Assembly (NCBI RefSeq): GCF_000510725.1
Contig: NZ_KI783312.1
Span: 197,266-261,265 of the forward strand
DNA: 64,000 nt
Direction: 5' to 3'
Source: Pseudoxanthomonas sp. J31
GTDB lineage: Bacteria > Pseudomonadota > Gammaproteobacteria > Xanthomonadales > Xanthomonadaceae
Made by a program: the position numbers and the translations under genes. This document shows, piece by piece, positions 27,329 to 38,300 of the stretch; the first letter of the stretch is position 1, and each line of letters begins with the position of its first letter. The notes beneath the pieces were generated by a model. The model was not told where the DNA came from. It did no database searches and saw nothing but the letters and a program-made list of their open reading frames with translations.

Positions 27329-28446
27329 GCGGAAACTCCAGGGGATCGGGGGGAAGGAAGAGCCTCTTCGAGCACGATCCCGGCGATGTGCCGGGCGGCA
27401 TCGGGACGGGCCAGGCCGCGCGCGGCCACGGCCATGGCCAGGCGGCGCTGCGGATCGGCGGCCAGCACGCGCAGCGCCGACTCCAGGTTCGCGGCCAGGC
27501 CCTCGCCCTGCTTGAACAGCAGCGCGGCGCCGTGCTCGACCAGGTATTCGGCGTTGCGGGTCTGGTGGTCGTCCACCGCGGCGGCGAACGGCACCAGCAC
27601 GCTGCCCACGCCGGCGGCGCACAGTTCGGCCAGGGTCGAGGCGCCGGCGCGGCACACCACCAGGTCGGCCCAGGCGTAGGCCGCGGCCATGTCGGCAATG
27701 AACGCCTCCACGCTGGCCTGCACGCCTGCGGCGGCGTAGGCCGCATGGGCCTCCTCGCGCAGGCGCTCGCCGCACTGGTGGCGCACCTCGATGGCCACGT
27801 CGGCCAGCGCCGCCAGCGCCACCGGCACCGCCTCGTTGAGCGCGCGCGCACCCTGGCTGCCGCCCAGCACCAGCAGGCGCAGCGGGCCGCTGCGGCCGGC
27901 CAGGCGCTGCTGCGGTTCCGGCAGCGCGGCGATCGCATCGCGCACCGGGTTGCCGACCACTTCCTCGCGCGCGAACGCGCCGGGGAAGCCGGACAGGGTG
28001 CGGCGCGCCAGGCGCGCCAGCACGCGGTTGGTCATGCCGGGCGCGCGGTTCTGTTCGTGCACCAGCAGCGGGATGCCGGCCAGGCGCGCGGCCAGGCCGC
28101 CGGGGCCGGAGGCGAAGCCGCCGAAGCCGATCACCGCGCGCGGCCGGCGCTGGCGCAGCACCGCGGACGCGGCGCGCACCGCACGCAGCAGGCGCAGCGG
28201 CGCGGCCAGCAGGGTGGCCCCGCCCTTGCCGCGCACGCCGGCCACCGGCAGGGTGTCGATCTGGATGTCGTGTTGCGGCACCAGGCGCGTCTCCATCGCG
28301 CCGGCTGCACCCAGCCAGGTCACCGGCACGCCCATGGCGCGCAGCTCATGGGCCACGGCCAGCGCCGGGAAGATGTGGCCGCCGGTGCCGCCGGCCATCA
28401 GCATGACCGGGCGCTCCTGCGCGGGAACATGCACGGCGCCGCTCAT
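27325..28446 (-). CDS. murG: MurG, lipid II-forming GlcNAc transferase
   Basis: A 373-residue GT28 enzyme that transfers GlcNAc from UDP-GlcNAc to lipid I on the inner face of the membrane. The first G-loop [18 protein letters not shown], the second [18 protein letters not shown] and the donor-site region [18 protein letters not shown]...[15 protein letters not shown] are clear. It carries a 14-residue N-terminal extension before MLMAGG if the ATG at 28446, which overlaps ftsW, is used; the inner Met is an alternative. Confidence 0.97.
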   Translation of the reverse strand: MSGAVHVPAQERPVMLMAGGTGGHIFPALAVAHELRAMGVPVTWLGAAGAMETRLVPQHDIQIDTLPVAGVRGKGGATLLAAPLRLLRAVRAASAVLRQRRPRAVIGFGGFASGPGGLAARLAGIPLLVHEQNRAPGMTNRVLARLARRTLSGFPGAFAREEVVGNPVRDAIAALPEPQQRLAGRSGPLRLLVLGGSQGARALNEAVPVALAALADVAIEVRHQCGERLREEAHAAYAAAGVQASVEAFIADMAAAYAWADLVVCRAGASTLAELCAAGVGSVLVPFAAAVDDHQTRNAEYLVEHGAALLFKQGEGLAANLESALRVLAADPQRRLAMAVAARGLARPDAARHIAGIVLEEALPSPRSPGVSA

Positions 28447-29765
28447 GCGAAGCCTCCGAAGGTCGGTTTCACGCGCGAGGTGCCGCGGCCGCCGGCCGGG
28501 GTGGCGCGCGGGGTGGTGCGCGGCGGCGCCGGGCGCGCGGCCAGCGGTGCGGAAGGCGCCGCCGGGGCGTCCGCGGCGGCCACCGGCACGATCGATTCCG
28601 GACGCAGGCGCGCCACCTGGCGCTCGGCGCGCTCCAGCTCGTAGGAGACGCGCAGCAGCAGGCCGATCGCCGCGCAGGTCATCATCACGCTGGAGCCGCC
28701 GGAGGAGATCAGCGGCAGGGTCAGGCCCTTGGTCGGCAGCAGGCCCAGGTTCACGCCGATCGAGACGAAGCTCTGCATGCCCAGCCACAGGCCGACGCCG
28801 AAGGCGATGTAGCCGGCGAAGTGGCGGCGCATCTCCACGCACTTCATGCCGATGTACAGGGCGCGGCCGACCAGCAGCACGTACAGGCCGATGACGCCGC
28901 ACACGCCGACGAAGCCCAGCTCCTCGGCGATGACCGAGAAGATGAAGTCGGTATGCGCCTCCGGCAGGTAGTTGAGCTTCTGCACCGAGGCGCCCAGGCC
29001 CACGCCGAACCACTCGCCGCGGCCCACGGCCATCAGCGCGTTGGACAGCTGGTAGCCGGCGCCGAGCTGGTCCTGCCACGGATCCATGAACGAGGTGATG
29101 CGGCGCAGGCGGTACGGCTCGATGATCGCGATCGCCACCAGCGCCGGCAGCAGCACCAGGATGGGCGCGGACATGCGCGGCAGGTTGACCCCGCCCAGCA
29201 CCAGCATGCCGGCGGTGATGCCCAGCAGCAGGGTGGCCGAGCCGAAGTCCGGCTGCGCCAACAGCATGCCGACCAGCAGCACCGCCACGCCCAGCGGCTT
29301 GAGCATCGCCGGCCAGGTGGCGTTGACCTCGTCGCGGAAGCGCACCAGGTAGCTGGCCAGCCACACGATGTAGATGACCTTCACCGCCTCGACCACCTGG
29401 AAGCGCGAGATGCCCAGGTTGATCCAGCGGCGCGCGCCGTTGACGCTCACGCCCAGCCCCGGCAGCCACGGCAGCAGCAGCAGCAGGAAGCAGCACAGCA
29501 GCAGCTGCTGGTTGTACTTCTCCACCAGCTTCAGCTCGGTGCGCATGGCCACCACCGCCAGCACCGCGCCGATCATCACGAACAGCACGTGCCTGACCAG
29601 GTAGTGGAACGGCCCCGCGCCCAGGTTCTCGGCGATGGCGATCGAGGCCGAGGCGACCATCACCACGCCCAGGCTGCCGAGCGCCAGCACGGCGAAGCAC
29701 AGCCACGGGTCGTAGCGGCCGCCGATGGCCTCCAGCCTGGTCGCCTGGCGGGACAGGTCGTTCAT
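28443..29765 (-). CDS. ftsW: FtsW, SEDS peptidoglycan glycosyltransferase
   Basis: A 440-residue SEDS polymerase with ten predicted helices, working with FtsI at the septum. Characteristic segments are [39 protein letters not shown], the catalytic-loop region [21 protein letters not shown], and [21 protein letters not shown]. The cytoplasmic C-terminal tail (about 65 residues, rich in Ala, Pro and Arg) is longer than in E. coli. It overlaps mraY by 1 nt (TGATG) and murG by 4. Confidence 0.97.
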   Translation of the reverse strand: MNDLSRQATRLEAIGGRYDPWLCFAVLALGSLGVVMVASASIAIAENLGAGPFHYLVRHVLFVMIGAVLAVVAMRTELKLVEKYNQQLLLCCFLLLLLPWLPGLGVSVNGARRWINLGISRFQVVEAVKVIYIVWLASYLVRFRDEVNATWPAMLKPLGVAVLLVGMLLAQPDFGSATLLLGITAGMLVLGGVNLPRMSAPILVLLPALVAIAIIEPYRLRRITSFMDPWQDQLGAGYQLSNALMAVGRGEWFGVGLGASVQKLNYLPEAHTDFIFSVIAEELGFVGVCGVIGLYVLLVGRALYIGMKCVEMRRHFAGYIAFGVGLWLGMQSFVSIGVNLGLLPTKGLTLPLISSGGSSVMMTCAAIGLLLRVSYELERAERQVARLRPESIVPVAAADAPAAPSAPLAARPAPPRTTPRATPAGGRGTSRVKPTFGGFA

Positions 29766-30850
29766 CAGCGCACCTTCAACGTCGCCAGGCCGACCAGGAC
29801 CAGCACCACCGAGATGATCCAGAAGCGCACGATCACGCGCGGCTCCGGCCAGCCCTTGAGCTCGAAGTGGTGGTGGATGGGCGCCATGCGGAACACGCGC
29901 TTGCCGGTGAGCTTGAAGCTGGCGACCTGGATCATCACCGACAGGGTCTCGATGACGAAGATGCCGCCCATCACCACCAGCACCAGTTCCTGGCGCACGA
30001 TCACCGCGATGGTGCCGAGCACGGCGCCCAGCGCCAGCGCGCCGATGTCGCCCATGAACACCATCGCCGGGTAGGTGTTGAACCAGAGGAAGCCCAGGCC
30101 CGCGCCGGCGATCGCCGCGCAGATGATCACCAGCTCGCCCGCGCCCGGCACCTGCGGGATCTGCAGGTAGTTGGCGAACACGGCGTGGCCGGAGGCGTAG
30201 GCGAACACGCCCAGGCCCACGGCCACCAGCACGGTGGGCATGATCGCCAGGCCGTCCAGGCCGTCGGTCAGGTTGACCGCGTTGGAGAAGCCCACGATCC
30301 AGAAGTAGGCGATGGCCACGAACGAGATGCCCACCAGCGGCAGCGCGATCGACTTGAACAGCGGCACGTAGAAGGTGGTGGCCGCCGGCACGTCGGCATA
30401 CAGGTACAGGTAAAGGCCGGCGGCCAGGCCGAAGACCGACTGCAGCAGGTACTTCCAGCGCGACTTCAGGCCGTTGGGATCGCGCTTGACGATCTTGATC
30501 CAGTCGTCGTACCAGCCGATCGCGCCGAAGGCCAGCATCACCAGCAGCACGGTCCACACGTACTTGTTGCGCAGGTCGCCCCACATCAGCACCGCCAGCA
30601 TGACGGTGATCAGGATCATGGAGCCGCCCATGGTCGGGGTGCCGGCCTTGGAGAAGTGCGACTGCGGGCCGTCCTTGCGGATCGGCTGGCCGCCCTTGAG
30701 CTGGCCGAGCTTGCGGATCACCGCCGGGCCCAGCCACAGCGACAGGAACAGCGCCGTCAGCGCAGCGAGGATGCCGCGGAAGGTCAGATAGGCGAACAGC
30801 CCGAAGAAGTTCTCCAGGCCCTGCAGCCAGCGCGCCAGTTCAAGCAGCAT
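29765..30850 (-). CDS. mraY: MraY, phospho-MurNAc-pentapeptide translocase
   Basis: A 361-residue polytopic enzyme making lipid I from UDP-MurNAc-pentapeptide and undecaprenyl phosphate. It has [12 protein letters not shown] near the N-terminus, the Mg2+-binding [13 protein letters not shown], the [19 protein letters not shown] block, and the final [24 protein letters not shown] segment. Ten helices are expected. It overlaps murF by 11 nt and ftsW by 1 nt. Confidence 0.98.
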   Translation of the reverse strand: MLLELARWLQGLENFFGLFAYLTFRGILAALTALFLSLWLGPAVIRKLGQLKGGQPIRKDGPQSHFSKAGTPTMGGSMILITVMLAVLMWGDLRNKYVWTVLLVMLAFGAIGWYDDWIKIVKRDPNGLKSRWKYLLQSVFGLAAGLYLYLYADVPAATTFYVPLFKSIALPLVGISFVAIAYFWIVGFSNAVNLTDGLDGLAIMPTVLVAVGLGVFAYASGHAVFANYLQIPQVPGAGELVIICAAIAGAGLGFLWFNTYPAMVFMGDIGALALGAVLGTIAVIVRQELVLVVMGGIFVIETLSVMIQVASFKLTGKRVFRMAPIHHHFELKGWPEPRVIVRFWIISVVLVLVGLATLKVR

Positions 30851-32255
30851 GCGTAGCGTCTCCCTGCGCCAGCAGCGCGTTCACGATCCGGTCCATCGCG
30901 CTGCCGCGCGACCCTTTCACCAGCACCCGCAGGCGCCGTCCTTCGGCGCCGGCCGCATCCGCCGGCGCGCGTGCCGCCAGGTCCGCGGCGATGGCCGCCG
31001 CAAGCGCCTGGTGGCTGTCGAAATGGCGGCCTTCCGCGCCGAAGGCACGCGCGGCATGGGCGCTCAGTTCGCCCAGCGCATACAGCCGGGCGATGCCGGC
31101 CTGGCGCGCGCGCAGGCCGGCGTCGGCATGCAGCGCCGCGGCCTCCGGGCCCAGCTCGCGCATGTCCCCCAGCACCAGCCAGGCCTCGTCGCCGCTGGCG
31201 GCCAGGGCGTCGATCGCCGCGGCCACCGAGCCGGGGTTGGCGTTGTAGCTGTCGTCCACCAGCACCACCCCGCCCGCCAGGCCATGCGCGACCTGGCGGC
31301 CGGCCACCGGCCGCGCCTGCGCCAGGCCCTCGGCGATCGCCGCCAGCGGCACGCCGCAGGCCAGGCCGATCGCGGCGGCGGCCAGCGCGTTGCGCACGTT
31401 GTGGCGGCCCGGCAGCGCCAGCTCGATCGCGGCCTCGCCCTGTGGCGTGGCCAGCACGAAGCGGCTGCCCTCCGCGCCCACCTGGACCTCGCGCGCGGTC
31501 ACCTCGGCGCTGGCGTCCAGGCCGAAGCGCAGCAGGCGGCGGCCGGTTTCGGCGGCGCGCACCACCTGCTGCTCGAACCAGGCACCGAAGGCATCGTCGG
31601 CGTTGACCACCGCGGTGCCGCCGGCCGGCAGCGCGGCGTAGATCGCGCCCTTGGTGGTGGCCACGCCCAGCAGGTCGCCCATCCGCTCCAGGTGGGCCGG
31701 GGCGATGTTGTTGACCACGGACACGTCCGGGCGGGCGATGTCGGTCAGGTAGGCGATGTCGCCCGGCTTGCCGGCGCCCATCTCGTAGATGGCGAAGTCG
31801 GCGTCCTCCGGGGCGTCGATCACCGCCAGCGGCAGGCCGATCTCGTTGTTGCGGTTGCCCGGGTTGGCGTAGGCGTGGCCGGCCTGCCGGAGCACCGACA
31901 GCACCAGGGTCTTCACGCTGGTCTTGCCGTTGCTGCCGGTGATGGCCACCACCTTCGCATCGCGGCCGCGCTGCATGCCGGCTGCGATCCGCGCCAGCGC
32001 AAGCTCGCTGTTCTCGACCAGCACCTGCGGTGCATCAACGTCCAGCAGGCGTTCGACCAGCAGCGCGACCGCGCCGCGCGCCAGGGCGTCGGCGGCGAAG
32101 TCGTGGCCGTCGAAGCGCTCGCCGCGCAGGGCCAGGTACAGGCTGCCGGGCTGCAGCGCGCGGGTGTCGTGGACGATGGCGTCGACGGCCGCGTCCGGGC
32201 CGTGCAGCTCGCCGCCGGCCCAGTGCGCGAGCAGGGAAAGCGGGGTGCGCTTCAT
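30840..32255 (-). CDS. murF: MurF, UDP-MurNAc-tripeptide--D-Ala-D-Ala ligase
   Basis: A 471-residue Mur ligase adding the D-Ala-D-Ala made by Ddl. P-loop [19 protein letters not shown], the [13 protein letters not shown] metal region, [17 protein letters not shown] and the C-terminal [16 protein letters not shown] are present. The ATG at 32255 (MKRTPLSLL) overlaps the murE stop; an in-frame ATG eight codons earlier would invade murE further and has no homology. Confidence 0.97.
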   Translation of the reverse strand: MKRTPLSLLAHWAGGELHGPDAAVDAIVHDTRALQPGSLYLALRGERFDGHDFAADALARGAVALLVERLLDVDAPQVLVENSELALARIAAGMQRGRDAKVVAITGSNGKTSVKTLVLSVLRQAGHAYANPGNRNNEIGLPLAVIDAPEDADFAIYEMGAGKPGDIAYLTDIARPDVSVVNNIAPAHLERMGDLLGVATTKGAIYAALPAGGTAVVNADDAFGAWFEQQVVRAAETGRRLLRFGLDASAEVTAREVQVGAEGSRFVLATPQGEAAIELALPGRHNVRNALAAAAIGLACGVPLAAIAEGLAQARPVAGRQVAHGLAGGVVLVDDSYNANPGSVAAAIDALAASGDEAWLVLGDMRELGPEAAALHADAGLRARQAGIARLYALGELSAHAARAFGAEGRHFDSHQALAAAIAADLAARAPADAAGAEGRRLRVLVKGSRGSAMDRIVNALLAQGDATHAA

Positions 32256-33739
32256 GCCTGCACCTCCGCCGCGCTCCACGCGTCCAGGGCGGCGCGCGCC
32301 ACCTCGGTATCGTCAAAGGGATGCCGCACGCCGGCGATCTCCTGGTAAGGCTCGTGCCCCTTGCCGGCGACCAGGACCACGTCCTGTGCGCCGGCCCGGG
32401 CGATGGCGCGGGCGATGGCCTGCGCGCGGTCGCGCTCCACCTGCACCGCTTCGGGCGCGGCGAAGCCGGCCATGATCCCGGCGACGATCGCGTCGCCATC
32501 CTCGCCGCGTGGGTTGTCGTCGGTGACGATGACCTGGTCGGCGTACCGTTCGGCGATGCGCGCCATCATCGGGCGCTTGCCGCGGTCGCGCTCGCCGCCG
32601 CAGCCGAACACGCAGGCCAGCCGCGCGCCGGCATGCGCGCGCAGGCTGGACAGCGCCTGCTCCAGCGCGTCGGGGGTGTGGGCGTAGTCGATCACCACCA
32701 GCGGGCGCACGCCGTCGCCGCCGAGGCGGTTCATGCGCCCGGCCACCGGCTGCAGCCGCGACAGGACCGCGGCCACGCCCGCCGCGCCGTCGCCCAGCGC
32801 GTGCAGCACGCCGCCCACCGCCAGCAGGTTGTCGACGTTGAACCTGCCCAGCAGCGGCGACCGCACCGGGTACGCCTCGTGGCCGTCGTACAGTTCGAAG
32901 CCGATGCCGCGCGCGTCGAACTGCAGCGCGCGCGCCTGCAGGCTCGCATCCTCGCGGCCGCGCGAACTGACCCCGACCACGCGCACCCCGGCCGGAAGCC
33001 GCGCGGCCAGCGCCCGCGCGTAGTCGTCGTCCAGGTTCAGCACCGCGGCCTTGAGCCCCTCGCGGAAGAACAGCTTCGACTTGGCCGCGCCGTAGCTGGC
33101 CATGTCGCCGTGGTAGTCGAGGTGGTCGCGGGTGAGGTTGGTGAACACCGCCACGTCGTAGTGCACGCCGTCCACCCGGCCCTGGTCCAGGGCATGCGAG
33201 CTGACCTCCATCGCCACCGCCTCAGCGCCGGCGTCGCGCAGCTCGCCCAGCAGGGCGTGCATGTCCAGCACCAGCGGCGTGGTGAAGCCGGTCGGTCGCA
33301 CCTGCCCGTGCAGGCCGGCGCCCAGGGTGCCGATGCTGCCGGCGCGCAGGCCGCGCTGGTGCCAAGCCTGGGCCAGCAGCTGCACGGTGGACGTCTTGCC
33401 GTTGGTGCCGGTGACCCCGACCATGGCCATCGCGTGCGAGGGATGGCCGTGGAACAGGTCGGCCATCGCGCCCAGGCGCGAGCGCAGGCCCGGCACCGGG
33501 ATCGCGTCCTCCGGCGCGGGGGATTCGGCCGGGGCCGGCGGTTCGAACAGGATCGCCGCGGCGCCCGCCTCGCGCGCCTGCGCGGCGAAGGCCAGGCCGT
33601 GGGTGCCGAAGCCGGCGATCGCCACGAAGGCATCGCCCGGGCGTACCTTGCGGCTGTCCATCACCAGCCCGGAAACGGCGATGTCGCGCGGCAGCGCGAC
33701 GTCGGGCAGCAGGCGCGACAGGAGCATGGAGCGGCTCAT
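32252..33739 (-). CDS. murE: MurE, UDP-MurNAc-dipeptide--meso-DAP ligase
   Basis: A 495-residue Mur ligase. P-loop [53 protein letters not shown] and the C-terminal [12 protein letters not shown] are seen; the DNPR sequence marks meso-diaminopimelate specificity as expected for a Gram-negative. Two starts are possible ([11 protein letters not shown] at 33739, which overlaps ftsI by ATGA, or the Met four codons later). Confidence 0.97.
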   Translation of the reverse strand: MSRSMLLSRLLPDVALPRDIAVSGLVMDSRKVRPGDAFVAIAGFGTHGLAFAAQAREAGAAAILFEPPAPAESPAPEDAIPVPGLRSRLGAMADLFHGHPSHAMAMVGVTGTNGKTSTVQLLAQAWHQRGLRAGSIGTLGAGLHGQVRPTGFTTPLVLDMHALLGELRDAGAEAVAMEVSSHALDQGRVDGVHYDVAVFTNLTRDHLDYHGDMASYGAAKSKLFFREGLKAAVLNLDDDYARALAARLPAGVRVVGVSSRGREDASLQARALQFDARGIGFELYDGHEAYPVRSPLLGRFNVDNLLAVGGVLHALGDGAAGVAAVLSRLQPVAGRMNRLGGDGVRPLVVIDYAHTPDALEQALSSLRAHAGARLACVFGCGGERDRGKRPMMARIAERYADQVIVTDDNPRGEDGDAIVAGIMAGFAAPEAVQVERDRAQAIARAIARAGAQDVVLVAGKGHEPYQEIAGVRHPFDDTEVARAALDAWSAAEVQA

Positions 33740-35556
33740 GGCAGCCCCCCGGTGCCGGACATCGCCGGTGGCAGGGTCGGGTCCTCGGCGCCCGGGTCGT
33801 CGATCGCCTCCGGCAGCGGCGGCAGCGCCGCCTGGCGCTTGGCCTCGCCCTTGGCCTGCGCCGCCAGCCAGGTCTCGATGTCGTCCGGCGGCACGTCCAT
33901 CACCCGCAGCGCGTCTTCCATCACCGCGCGGAACACGGGGCCGGAGACCAGGCCGGCGTAGTAGGAGCCGGCCTGCGGGTCGTTGATCACGACCACGGTG
34001 GCGAAGCGCGGGTTGGACGCCGGAACCAGTCCGGCGAAGGTGGTGGTGTAGCGGCGCGAATAGCCGCCGGCGGCGGCCTGGCGCGCGGTGCCGGTCTTGC
34101 CGGCGACGTGGTAGCCGAGGATCGCGGCCTGGGTGGCGGTGCCGCCCGGCTCGGTCACGGTCTGCATCATGCGCACGACCTGGTCGGCGATTTCCGGCGG
34201 CACCACCTGGCGCGGCTCGTTGATCTGGCCCTTGACGAAGGTCGGGGTGATCAGGCGGCCGTGGTTGCCCAGCGCGGCATAGGCCTGCGCAATCTGCAGC
34301 GGCGTGACCGACAGGCCATAGCCGTAGGACATGGTGGCCTTGGTCAGGCCGTCCCAGCGCGCCGGCGGGCGCAGCACGCCGGCGGCCTCGCCCGGGAAGC
34401 CGCTGCGCGGCGGGCTGCCGAAGCCGAAGCCGCGCACGAAGTCGTAGAAGTACTGGTCGCTCAGCTGCTGCGACAGCATCACCGCGCCCAGGTTCGAGCT
34501 CTTGGTGATGATGCCGGTGACGTCCAGCACGCCGTAGTTGCGGTGGTCGCGGATGGTGAAGCGGCCCAGGCCCATGTAGCCGGGGCTGGTGTCGAACTTG
34601 GTGCCCGGATGCACCTTGCCGGCGGCCAGCGCCGCGGCCGCGGTGATCGGCTTCATGGTCGAGCCCGGCTCGATCAGGTCGGTGACCACGCGGTTGCGGC
34701 GGCTGTCCGGGTTGCCGGTGACCGCGTTGGGGTTGTAGCTGGGCAGGTTGACCATCGCCAGCACTTCGCCGGTGGCCACGTCCAGCACCACCGCCGAGCC
34801 GCTGGCGGCCTTGTGCTGGTCCAGCGCGTGGCGCAGCTCGCGGTAGGCGAGGAACTGGATGCGGCGGTCGATGCTCAGCACCAGGTCCTTGCCCGGCTCG
34901 GCCGGGCGCACCAGGTCGATGTTCTCGACGATGCGGCCGTGGCGGTCGCGGATCACGCGCTTGGCGCCGGGCTTGCCGCGCAGCCATTCGTCGAACGCCA
35001 GCTCCAGGCCTTCCTGGCCGCGGTCGTCGATGTTGGTGAAGCCCAGCACGTGGGCCATCGCCTCGCCCTGCGGGTAGAAGCGGCGGAACTCGCGCTGCGA
35101 GGCCACGCCCGGGATGTTGTGGGCGAGGATCGCCTTGGCCTGGTCCGGGTTGATCCGGCGCTTGAGGTAGACGAACTCCTTGTCCGCGCGCTGCGACAGG
35201 CGCGTGGTCAGCTGGTCCAGCGGCACGTCCAGGGCCTTGGCCAGCTCCGGCAGGCGCTCGGGGTAGCGCAGCAGCTCCTGCGGGTTGGCCCAGATCGACT
35301 CCACCGGGGTGGACACCGCCAGCGGCTCGCCGTTGCGGTCGGTGATCATGCCGCGCGAGGTCGGGATCGGGATCTCGCGCACGAAGCGCGCCTCGCCCTG
35401 GCGCTGGTAGAACTCCGCGTCCACCAGCTGCACCCAGGCCGCACGGCCGACCAGCGCCACCGAGCACAGGCCCAGGGCGACGCCGACCAGCAGCATCCGG
35501 CCCCGCAGGTTGAACGGGGCGCGGTTGCGGTTGCGGACCGGGCGGCGCTCGCTCAT
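33736..35556 (-). CDS. ftsI: FtsI (PBP3), septal transpeptidase
   Basis: A 606-residue class B penicillin-binding protein with a short cytoplasmic tail, one helix (about 20-40, [20 protein letters not shown]), a pedestal domain, and the transpeptidase domain with SxxK as GSTMKPITA, SxN as KSSNLGAVM and KTG as [11 protein letters not shown]. It crosslinks septal peptidoglycan made by FtsW. It overlaps ftsL and murE by ATGA on either side. Confidence 0.98.
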   Translation of the reverse strand: MSERRPVRNRNRAPFNLRGRMLLVGVALGLCSVALVGRAAWVQLVDAEFYQRQGEARFVREIPIPTSRGMITDRNGEPLAVSTPVESIWANPQELLRYPERLPELAKALDVPLDQLTTRLSQRADKEFVYLKRRINPDQAKAILAHNIPGVASQREFRRFYPQGEAMAHVLGFTNIDDRGQEGLELAFDEWLRGKPGAKRVIRDRHGRIVENIDLVRPAEPGKDLVLSIDRRIQFLAYRELRHALDQHKAASGSAVVLDVATGEVLAMVNLPSYNPNAVTGNPDSRRNRVVTDLIEPGSTMKPITAAAALAAGKVHPGTKFDTSPGYMGLGRFTIRDHRNYGVLDVTGIITKSSNLGAVMLSQQLSDQYFYDFVRGFGFGSPPRSGFPGEAAGVLRPPARWDGLTKATMSYGYGLSVTPLQIAQAYAALGNHGRLITPTFVKGQINEPRQVVPPEIADQVVRMMQTVTEPGGTATQAAILGYHVAGKTGTARQAAAGGYSRRYTTTFAGLVPASNPRFATVVVINDPQAGSYYAGLVSGPVFRAVMEDALRVMDVPPDDIETWLAAQAKGEAKRQAALPPLPEAIDDPGAEDPTLPPAMSGTGGLP

Positions 35557-35816
35557 GGGCGCACCACCACGATGTCCTCGGCCTCGGGGAACTTCATGCC
35601 CAGGCGCTCGCGCGCGACCTGGTCGATGCGGTTGGCCTGGGCCCAGGTCGCCTGCTCCAGCTGCAGGCGGCCGAATTCGATGTTGAGCTCGTCGCGCTGC
35701 CGCTCCAGCCGGGTCAGCTCGACGAACAGCTGGCGGTGGCGGTAGCGCTCGTAGACCACGGCGATGCCGGTGGCGACCGTGGCCAGCAGCAGGATGGCGA
35801 CCAGGAAGCGGGTCAT
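35553..35816 (-). CDS. ftsL: FtsL, small bitopic divisome protein
   Basis: An 87-residue protein. It has a single N-terminal helix ([19 protein letters not shown]), a leucine-zipper-like coiled coil ([29 protein letters not shown]) and a C-terminal [19 protein letters not shown] block typical of FtsL, which with FtsB activates FtsWI. Position between rsmH and ftsI and the ATGA overlaps at both ends confirm the call. Confidence 0.95.
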   Translation of the reverse strand: MTRFLVAILLLATVATGIAVVYERYRHRQLFVELTRLERQRDELNIEFGRLQLEQATWAQANRIDQVARERLGMKFPEAEDIVVVRP

Positions 35817-36802
35817 GCCGCGCGCCTCCCCTGCCCGTCCAGCTTCTCGGCCACGCGCAGCACCGCGCTGCGCGCGCGCACGTTCACCTGCAGCTCTTCC
35901 TCGCCGGCGCGGATCGCGCCGCCCAGGGCGGCCAGCGCCGGCACGAACGCCTGCGCCTCCGGCAGCCGGCGGTTGGCCGGCGGGGCCTTGGCATGGCGGG
36001 CGATGAACTGCTTGACCATGCGGTCTTCCAGCGAGTGGAAGCTGATCACCGCCAGCCGCCCGCCCGGGCGCAGCGCGGCCAGGGCCGCATCCAGCCCGGC
36101 CTCCAGGTCGGCCAGCTCGCGGTTGATGTGGATGCGGATGGCCTGGAAGCTGCGGGTCGCCGGGTGGCTCCTGTCCTTGCCGCGCGGCACCACGCCGGCG
36201 ATCAGGTTCGCCAGCTGCGCGGTGCGGGTGATCGGCTCCTGCGCGCGCGCGGCCACGATCGCACGGGCGATGCGGCGGCTCTGCTTCTCCTCGCCATAGG
36301 TCCACAGGACCTCGGCGATCTCGCGCTCGTCGGCGCGCGCCAGCCACTCGGCAGCACTCTCGCCCGAGTCGGGGTCCATGCGCATGTCCAGCGGGCCGTC
36401 CTTGCCGAAGGAAAAGCCGCGCTCGGCCACGTCCAGCTGCGGCGAGGACACGCCCAGGTCCAGCAGGATGCCGTCCAGCTCGCGCGCCTCGTCCCACTGC
36501 GCCATGCCGGCGAAGCTGCCGCGGCGGATCGACACGCGCGGATCGCCACCGAAGCCGGCCTCGGCCACCGCGATCGCTTCGGGATCCTTGTCCATCAGCA
36601 GCAGGCGGCCTCCCGGACCGAGTCGCTCCAGCACGCCGCGCGCATGGCCGCCGCGACCGAAGGTGCCGTCCAGGTAGCGGCCATCGGGCAACACGCGCAG
36701 GCCCTCCAGTACCTCGGCGAACAGCACCGGCAGATGTGCCGCCGGCGCCGACGGGTCCGCAGGGTGGCCGGGCTGCGCAGTCCGCATCCGGTCCCCCGCC
36801 AT
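35813..36802 (-). CDS. rsmH: RsmH, 16S rRNA m4C1402 methyltransferase
   Basis: A 329-residue MraW-family enzyme. It has [13 protein letters not shown], the SAM motif [38 protein letters not shown] and the C-terminal [21 protein letters not shown]. It methylates N4 of C1402 in 16S rRNA; its place as second gene of dcw is conserved. Start 36802 overlaps the mraZ stop as TGATG; a second Met five codons in is possible. Confidence 0.97.
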   Translation of the reverse strand: MAGDRMRTAQPGHPADPSAPAAHLPVLFAEVLEGLRVLPDGRYLDGTFGRGGHARGVLERLGPGGRLLLMDKDPEAIAVAEAGFGGDPRVSIRRGSFAGMAQWDEARELDGILLDLGVSSPQLDVAERGFSFGKDGPLDMRMDPDSGESAAEWLARADEREIAEVLWTYGEEKQSRRIARAIVAARAQEPITRTAQLANLIAGVVPRGKDRSHPATRSFQAIRIHINRELADLEAGLDAALAALRPGGRLAVISFHSLEDRMVKQFIARHAKAPPANRRLPEAQAFVPALAALGGAIRAGEEELQVNVRARSAVLRVAEKLDGQGRRAA

Positions 36803-37248
36803 CACAACCTCAGGTCGAGCATGTGCTCGCTCAGGTCCTCGTCGGACAGGGTCCGCTGGATCTGGGCGTGGTGTGCCTGCTCGCTCCACAGTTCGAACTT
36901 GTCGCCCATGCCCAGCAGTACCGCCTTCTTCTCGATGCCGACCGCCGCGCGGTGGCTGGCGGGAATGGAAATGCGGCCATTGCCGTCCAGCTCCACCGGG
37001 GTGGCGGCGCCGACCAGCTTCAGCTGCAGCTGGCGGTGCGCGGCACGGGTGCTGGGCAGCTTGTTGACCTCGTCGCGCACCCGCTCCCACTCCTTGTACG
37101 GGTACAGGTAGAGCGAGCCGGCCTCGAACGGGTTGTAGGTGATCACCAGGCGGTTGCCGCACTCGCGCGCGACCAGGTCACGGTAGGCCGTGGGAATGGC
37201 CACCCGTCCCTTGTCGTCCACTGTGATGGCGGTCTCGCCTTGGAACAC
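36802..37248 (-). CDS. mraZ: MraZ, transcriptional repressor of the dcw cluster
   Basis: A 148-residue protein with two AbrB-like SpoVT/MraZ domains, each with the DxxGR signature ([14 protein letters not shown] and [14 protein letters not shown]). MraZ forms rings that bind TGGGN direct repeats at its own promoter and represses the cluster. Here the start codon is GTG at 37248, with a weak GGGTAGCGAA ahead of it, and such repeats are seen 50-75 nt upstream. It is the first gene of the operon. Confidence 0.97.
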   Translation of the reverse strand: MFQGETAITVDDKGRVAIPTAYRDLVARECGNRLVITYNPFEAGSLYLYPYKEWERVRDEVNKLPSTRAAHRQLQLKLVGAATPVELDGNGRISIPASHRAAVGIEKKAVLLGMGDKFELWSEQAHHAQIQRTLSDEDLSEHMLDLRL

Positions 37249-37297
37249 TTCGCTACCCGCATCGGCTGCTGGGGCTATCCACGGAAAACCACGAAAC

Positions 37298-37322
37298 TCC
37301 CGGTTTTCCCACTGGCGCCCAC
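37298..37322 (-). promoter_or_regulatory. MraZ operator: tandem GTGGG boxes
   Basis: The minus strand reads GTGGG-CGCCA-GTGGG-AAAAC-CGGGA: two perfect and one imperfect TGGGN box at exact 10-bp period. This is the MraZ-binding arrangement known from E. coli. The first box overlaps the end of the putative -10 element, which fits repression. Confidence 0.85.
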
Positions 37323-37348
37323 CTTAGCACCGCCAACAGGGTTGTCAA
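37321..37348 (-). promoter_or_regulatory. Sigma-70 promoter of the dcw operon (mraZ promoter)
   Basis: A perfect -35 TTGACA (37348-37343 on the minus strand), a 16 bp spacer, and TAAGGT as -10 (3 of 6). The MraZ boxes begin at its downstream edge. The predicted transcript has a leader of about 65 nt before the GTG start. The strong -35 and the operator overlap make it credible despite the poor -10. Confidence 0.65.
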
Positions 37349-37440
37349 CAGGCTGTGGAGCGCGAAATCGCCTGTCGCGTCAATGGCTTGCGAAGATGTT
37401 CACAGACAAGTTCAAAGGTTTTCCACAAGTCGCTGTTTAG

Positions 37441-37455
37441 TCTCAAATTTTGAGA
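37441..37455. promoter_or_regulatory. AT-rich palindrome TCTCAAA-T-TTTGAGA
   Basis: A perfect 7-bp inverted repeat with a 1 nt centre, 190 bp upstream of mraZ, striking in a GC-rich region. It may be an operator. The surrounding 37349-37650 stretch between rnpB and mraZ contains no gene; it holds this site and the hairpins listed next. Confidence 0.45.
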
Positions 37456-37557
37456 TTGGGCGGTTTGCGGGACCTGTTAAGGCCGCGTGGAGCCCTGATG
37501 GCCGGCCGGCATACGCCCCGGTGCGGAAACCGGGCAATTTGCGCGAATTGCGCAAGG

Positions 37558-37584
37558 CAGGCATCCCAGGCGATGGGATGCCTG
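37558..37584. repeat. 11-bp hairpin in the rnpB-mraZ gap
   Basis: CAGGCATCCCA and TGGGATGCCTG pair perfectly around a 5 nt loop. It may end transcripts from rnpB, but no T-tract follows on either strand. A smaller 6-bp hairpin (TTGCGC/GCGCAA) lies just beside it. Confidence 0.5.
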
Positions 37585-37620
37585 CTCCGGGGGACGGAAA
37601 GGTAGGGGGCATCAGACATG

Positions 37621-37647
37621 GCCCCGCCCCCGGACAGGAGGCGGGGC
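37621..37647 (-). terminator. Hairpin just after rnpB
   Basis: GCCCCGCC (37621-37628) pairs with GGCGGGGC (37640-37647) across an 11 nt loop, a few nt beyond the RNase P RNA 3' end. There is no U-tail, so it may rather protect the 3' end during processing. Confidence 0.4.
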
Positions 37648-37654
37648 GGGATGG

Positions 37655-38021
37655 GGGCGGAGCCGGCCGATAAGCCGGGTTCTGTCGTGGACAGTCATTC
37701 CTCTAGGCGCCGCGTCACCGCGACGCTCAAGCAACCTACCCGGAGACACCGCGGGCCACGGCATCGTCTCCCTATTTGGTCTTGCTCCCGGTGGGGTTTG
37801 CCGTGCCGGCCTGTTGCCAGGCTCGCGGTGCGCTCTTACCGCACCGTTTCACCCTTGCCTGATCCCTTCGCCCTTGCGGGCTCCGGGCCATCGGCGGTCT
37901 GCTCTCTGTTGCACTTTCCGTCGGCTCGCGCCGCCCAGGCGTTACCTGGCACCGTGCCCTGTGGAGCCCGGACTTTCCTCGGCATGCTTGCGCATGACGC
38001 GACTGTCTGGCCGACTCCGCG
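37655..38021 (-). ncRNA. rnpB: RNase P RNA, bacterial class A
   Basis: The minus strand carries the conserved 5' part GCGGAGTCGGCCAGACAGTC followed by the P4-strand block GAGGAAAGTCCGGGCTCC, the GGGTGAAACGGTGCGGTAAG block in the middle, the AGGGAGACGATG segment, and near the 3' end AGGTTGCTTGAGCG and AACCCGGCTTATCGGC. Together these are the diagnostic regions of type A RNase P RNA, the ribozyme that matures tRNA 5' ends. Length about 367 nt is normal. Exact ends are estimated. Its place between rsmI and mraZ is common in gammaproteobacteria. Open frames crossing this locus are not genes. Confidence 0.95.
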
Positions 38022-38028
38022 GGGACGT

Positions 38029-38034
38029 ATTCTA
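38029..38034 (-). promoter_or_regulatory. -10 element (TAGAAT) of rnpB
   Basis: TAGAAT on the minus strand ends 7 nt before the estimated RNA 5' end, a proper -10 position. The -35 region (GGGGTATT area) is weak. Confidence 0.5.
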
Positions 38035-38058
38035 CGGCTTCGCCGTACGAATACCCCA

Positions 38059-38146
38059 CGCTTTGCTGAAGCAAAGCGCGGGCCCCGCGAATCTTCACCT
38101 CCAATCCCCCGCCGCTGCCGCGGCGGCCCCCCTTACCAAGGGGGCC
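38059..38146. repeat. Two hairpins between rnpB and rsmI
   Basis: CGCTTTGCT/AGCAAAGCG (38059-38078) is a perfect 9-bp stem; GGCCCCC and GGGGGCC with TT/AA next to the loop (38125-38146) form the second. They lie downstream of rsmI and upstream of the rnpB promoter and may act as rsmI terminators. CCCTTnnnnAAGGG hairpins of this kind recur between genes in Xanthomonas-group genomes. Confidence 0.45.
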
Positions 38147-38300
38147 TGGGGCGAACGGAGCGGTGGCAAGGAGGGGCGTACATGCATATGTGTACCCGGC
38201 CGGGGGGCGTGCAGCGGGGTAACCCGTTTCCGGAGCGCCGCGGCTCCGCCCGGAGCCGGCGACTTGCGGCCGCTCCTCCAGCCCTGCACGCAGCCGCGGC

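Noticed and set aside
37419-37427. TTTTCCACA, a match to the DnaA box, near mraZ, with a few half-sites around it
   Set aside because: One good box and no dnaA, dnaN or AT-rich unwinding element; more likely chance than an origin.
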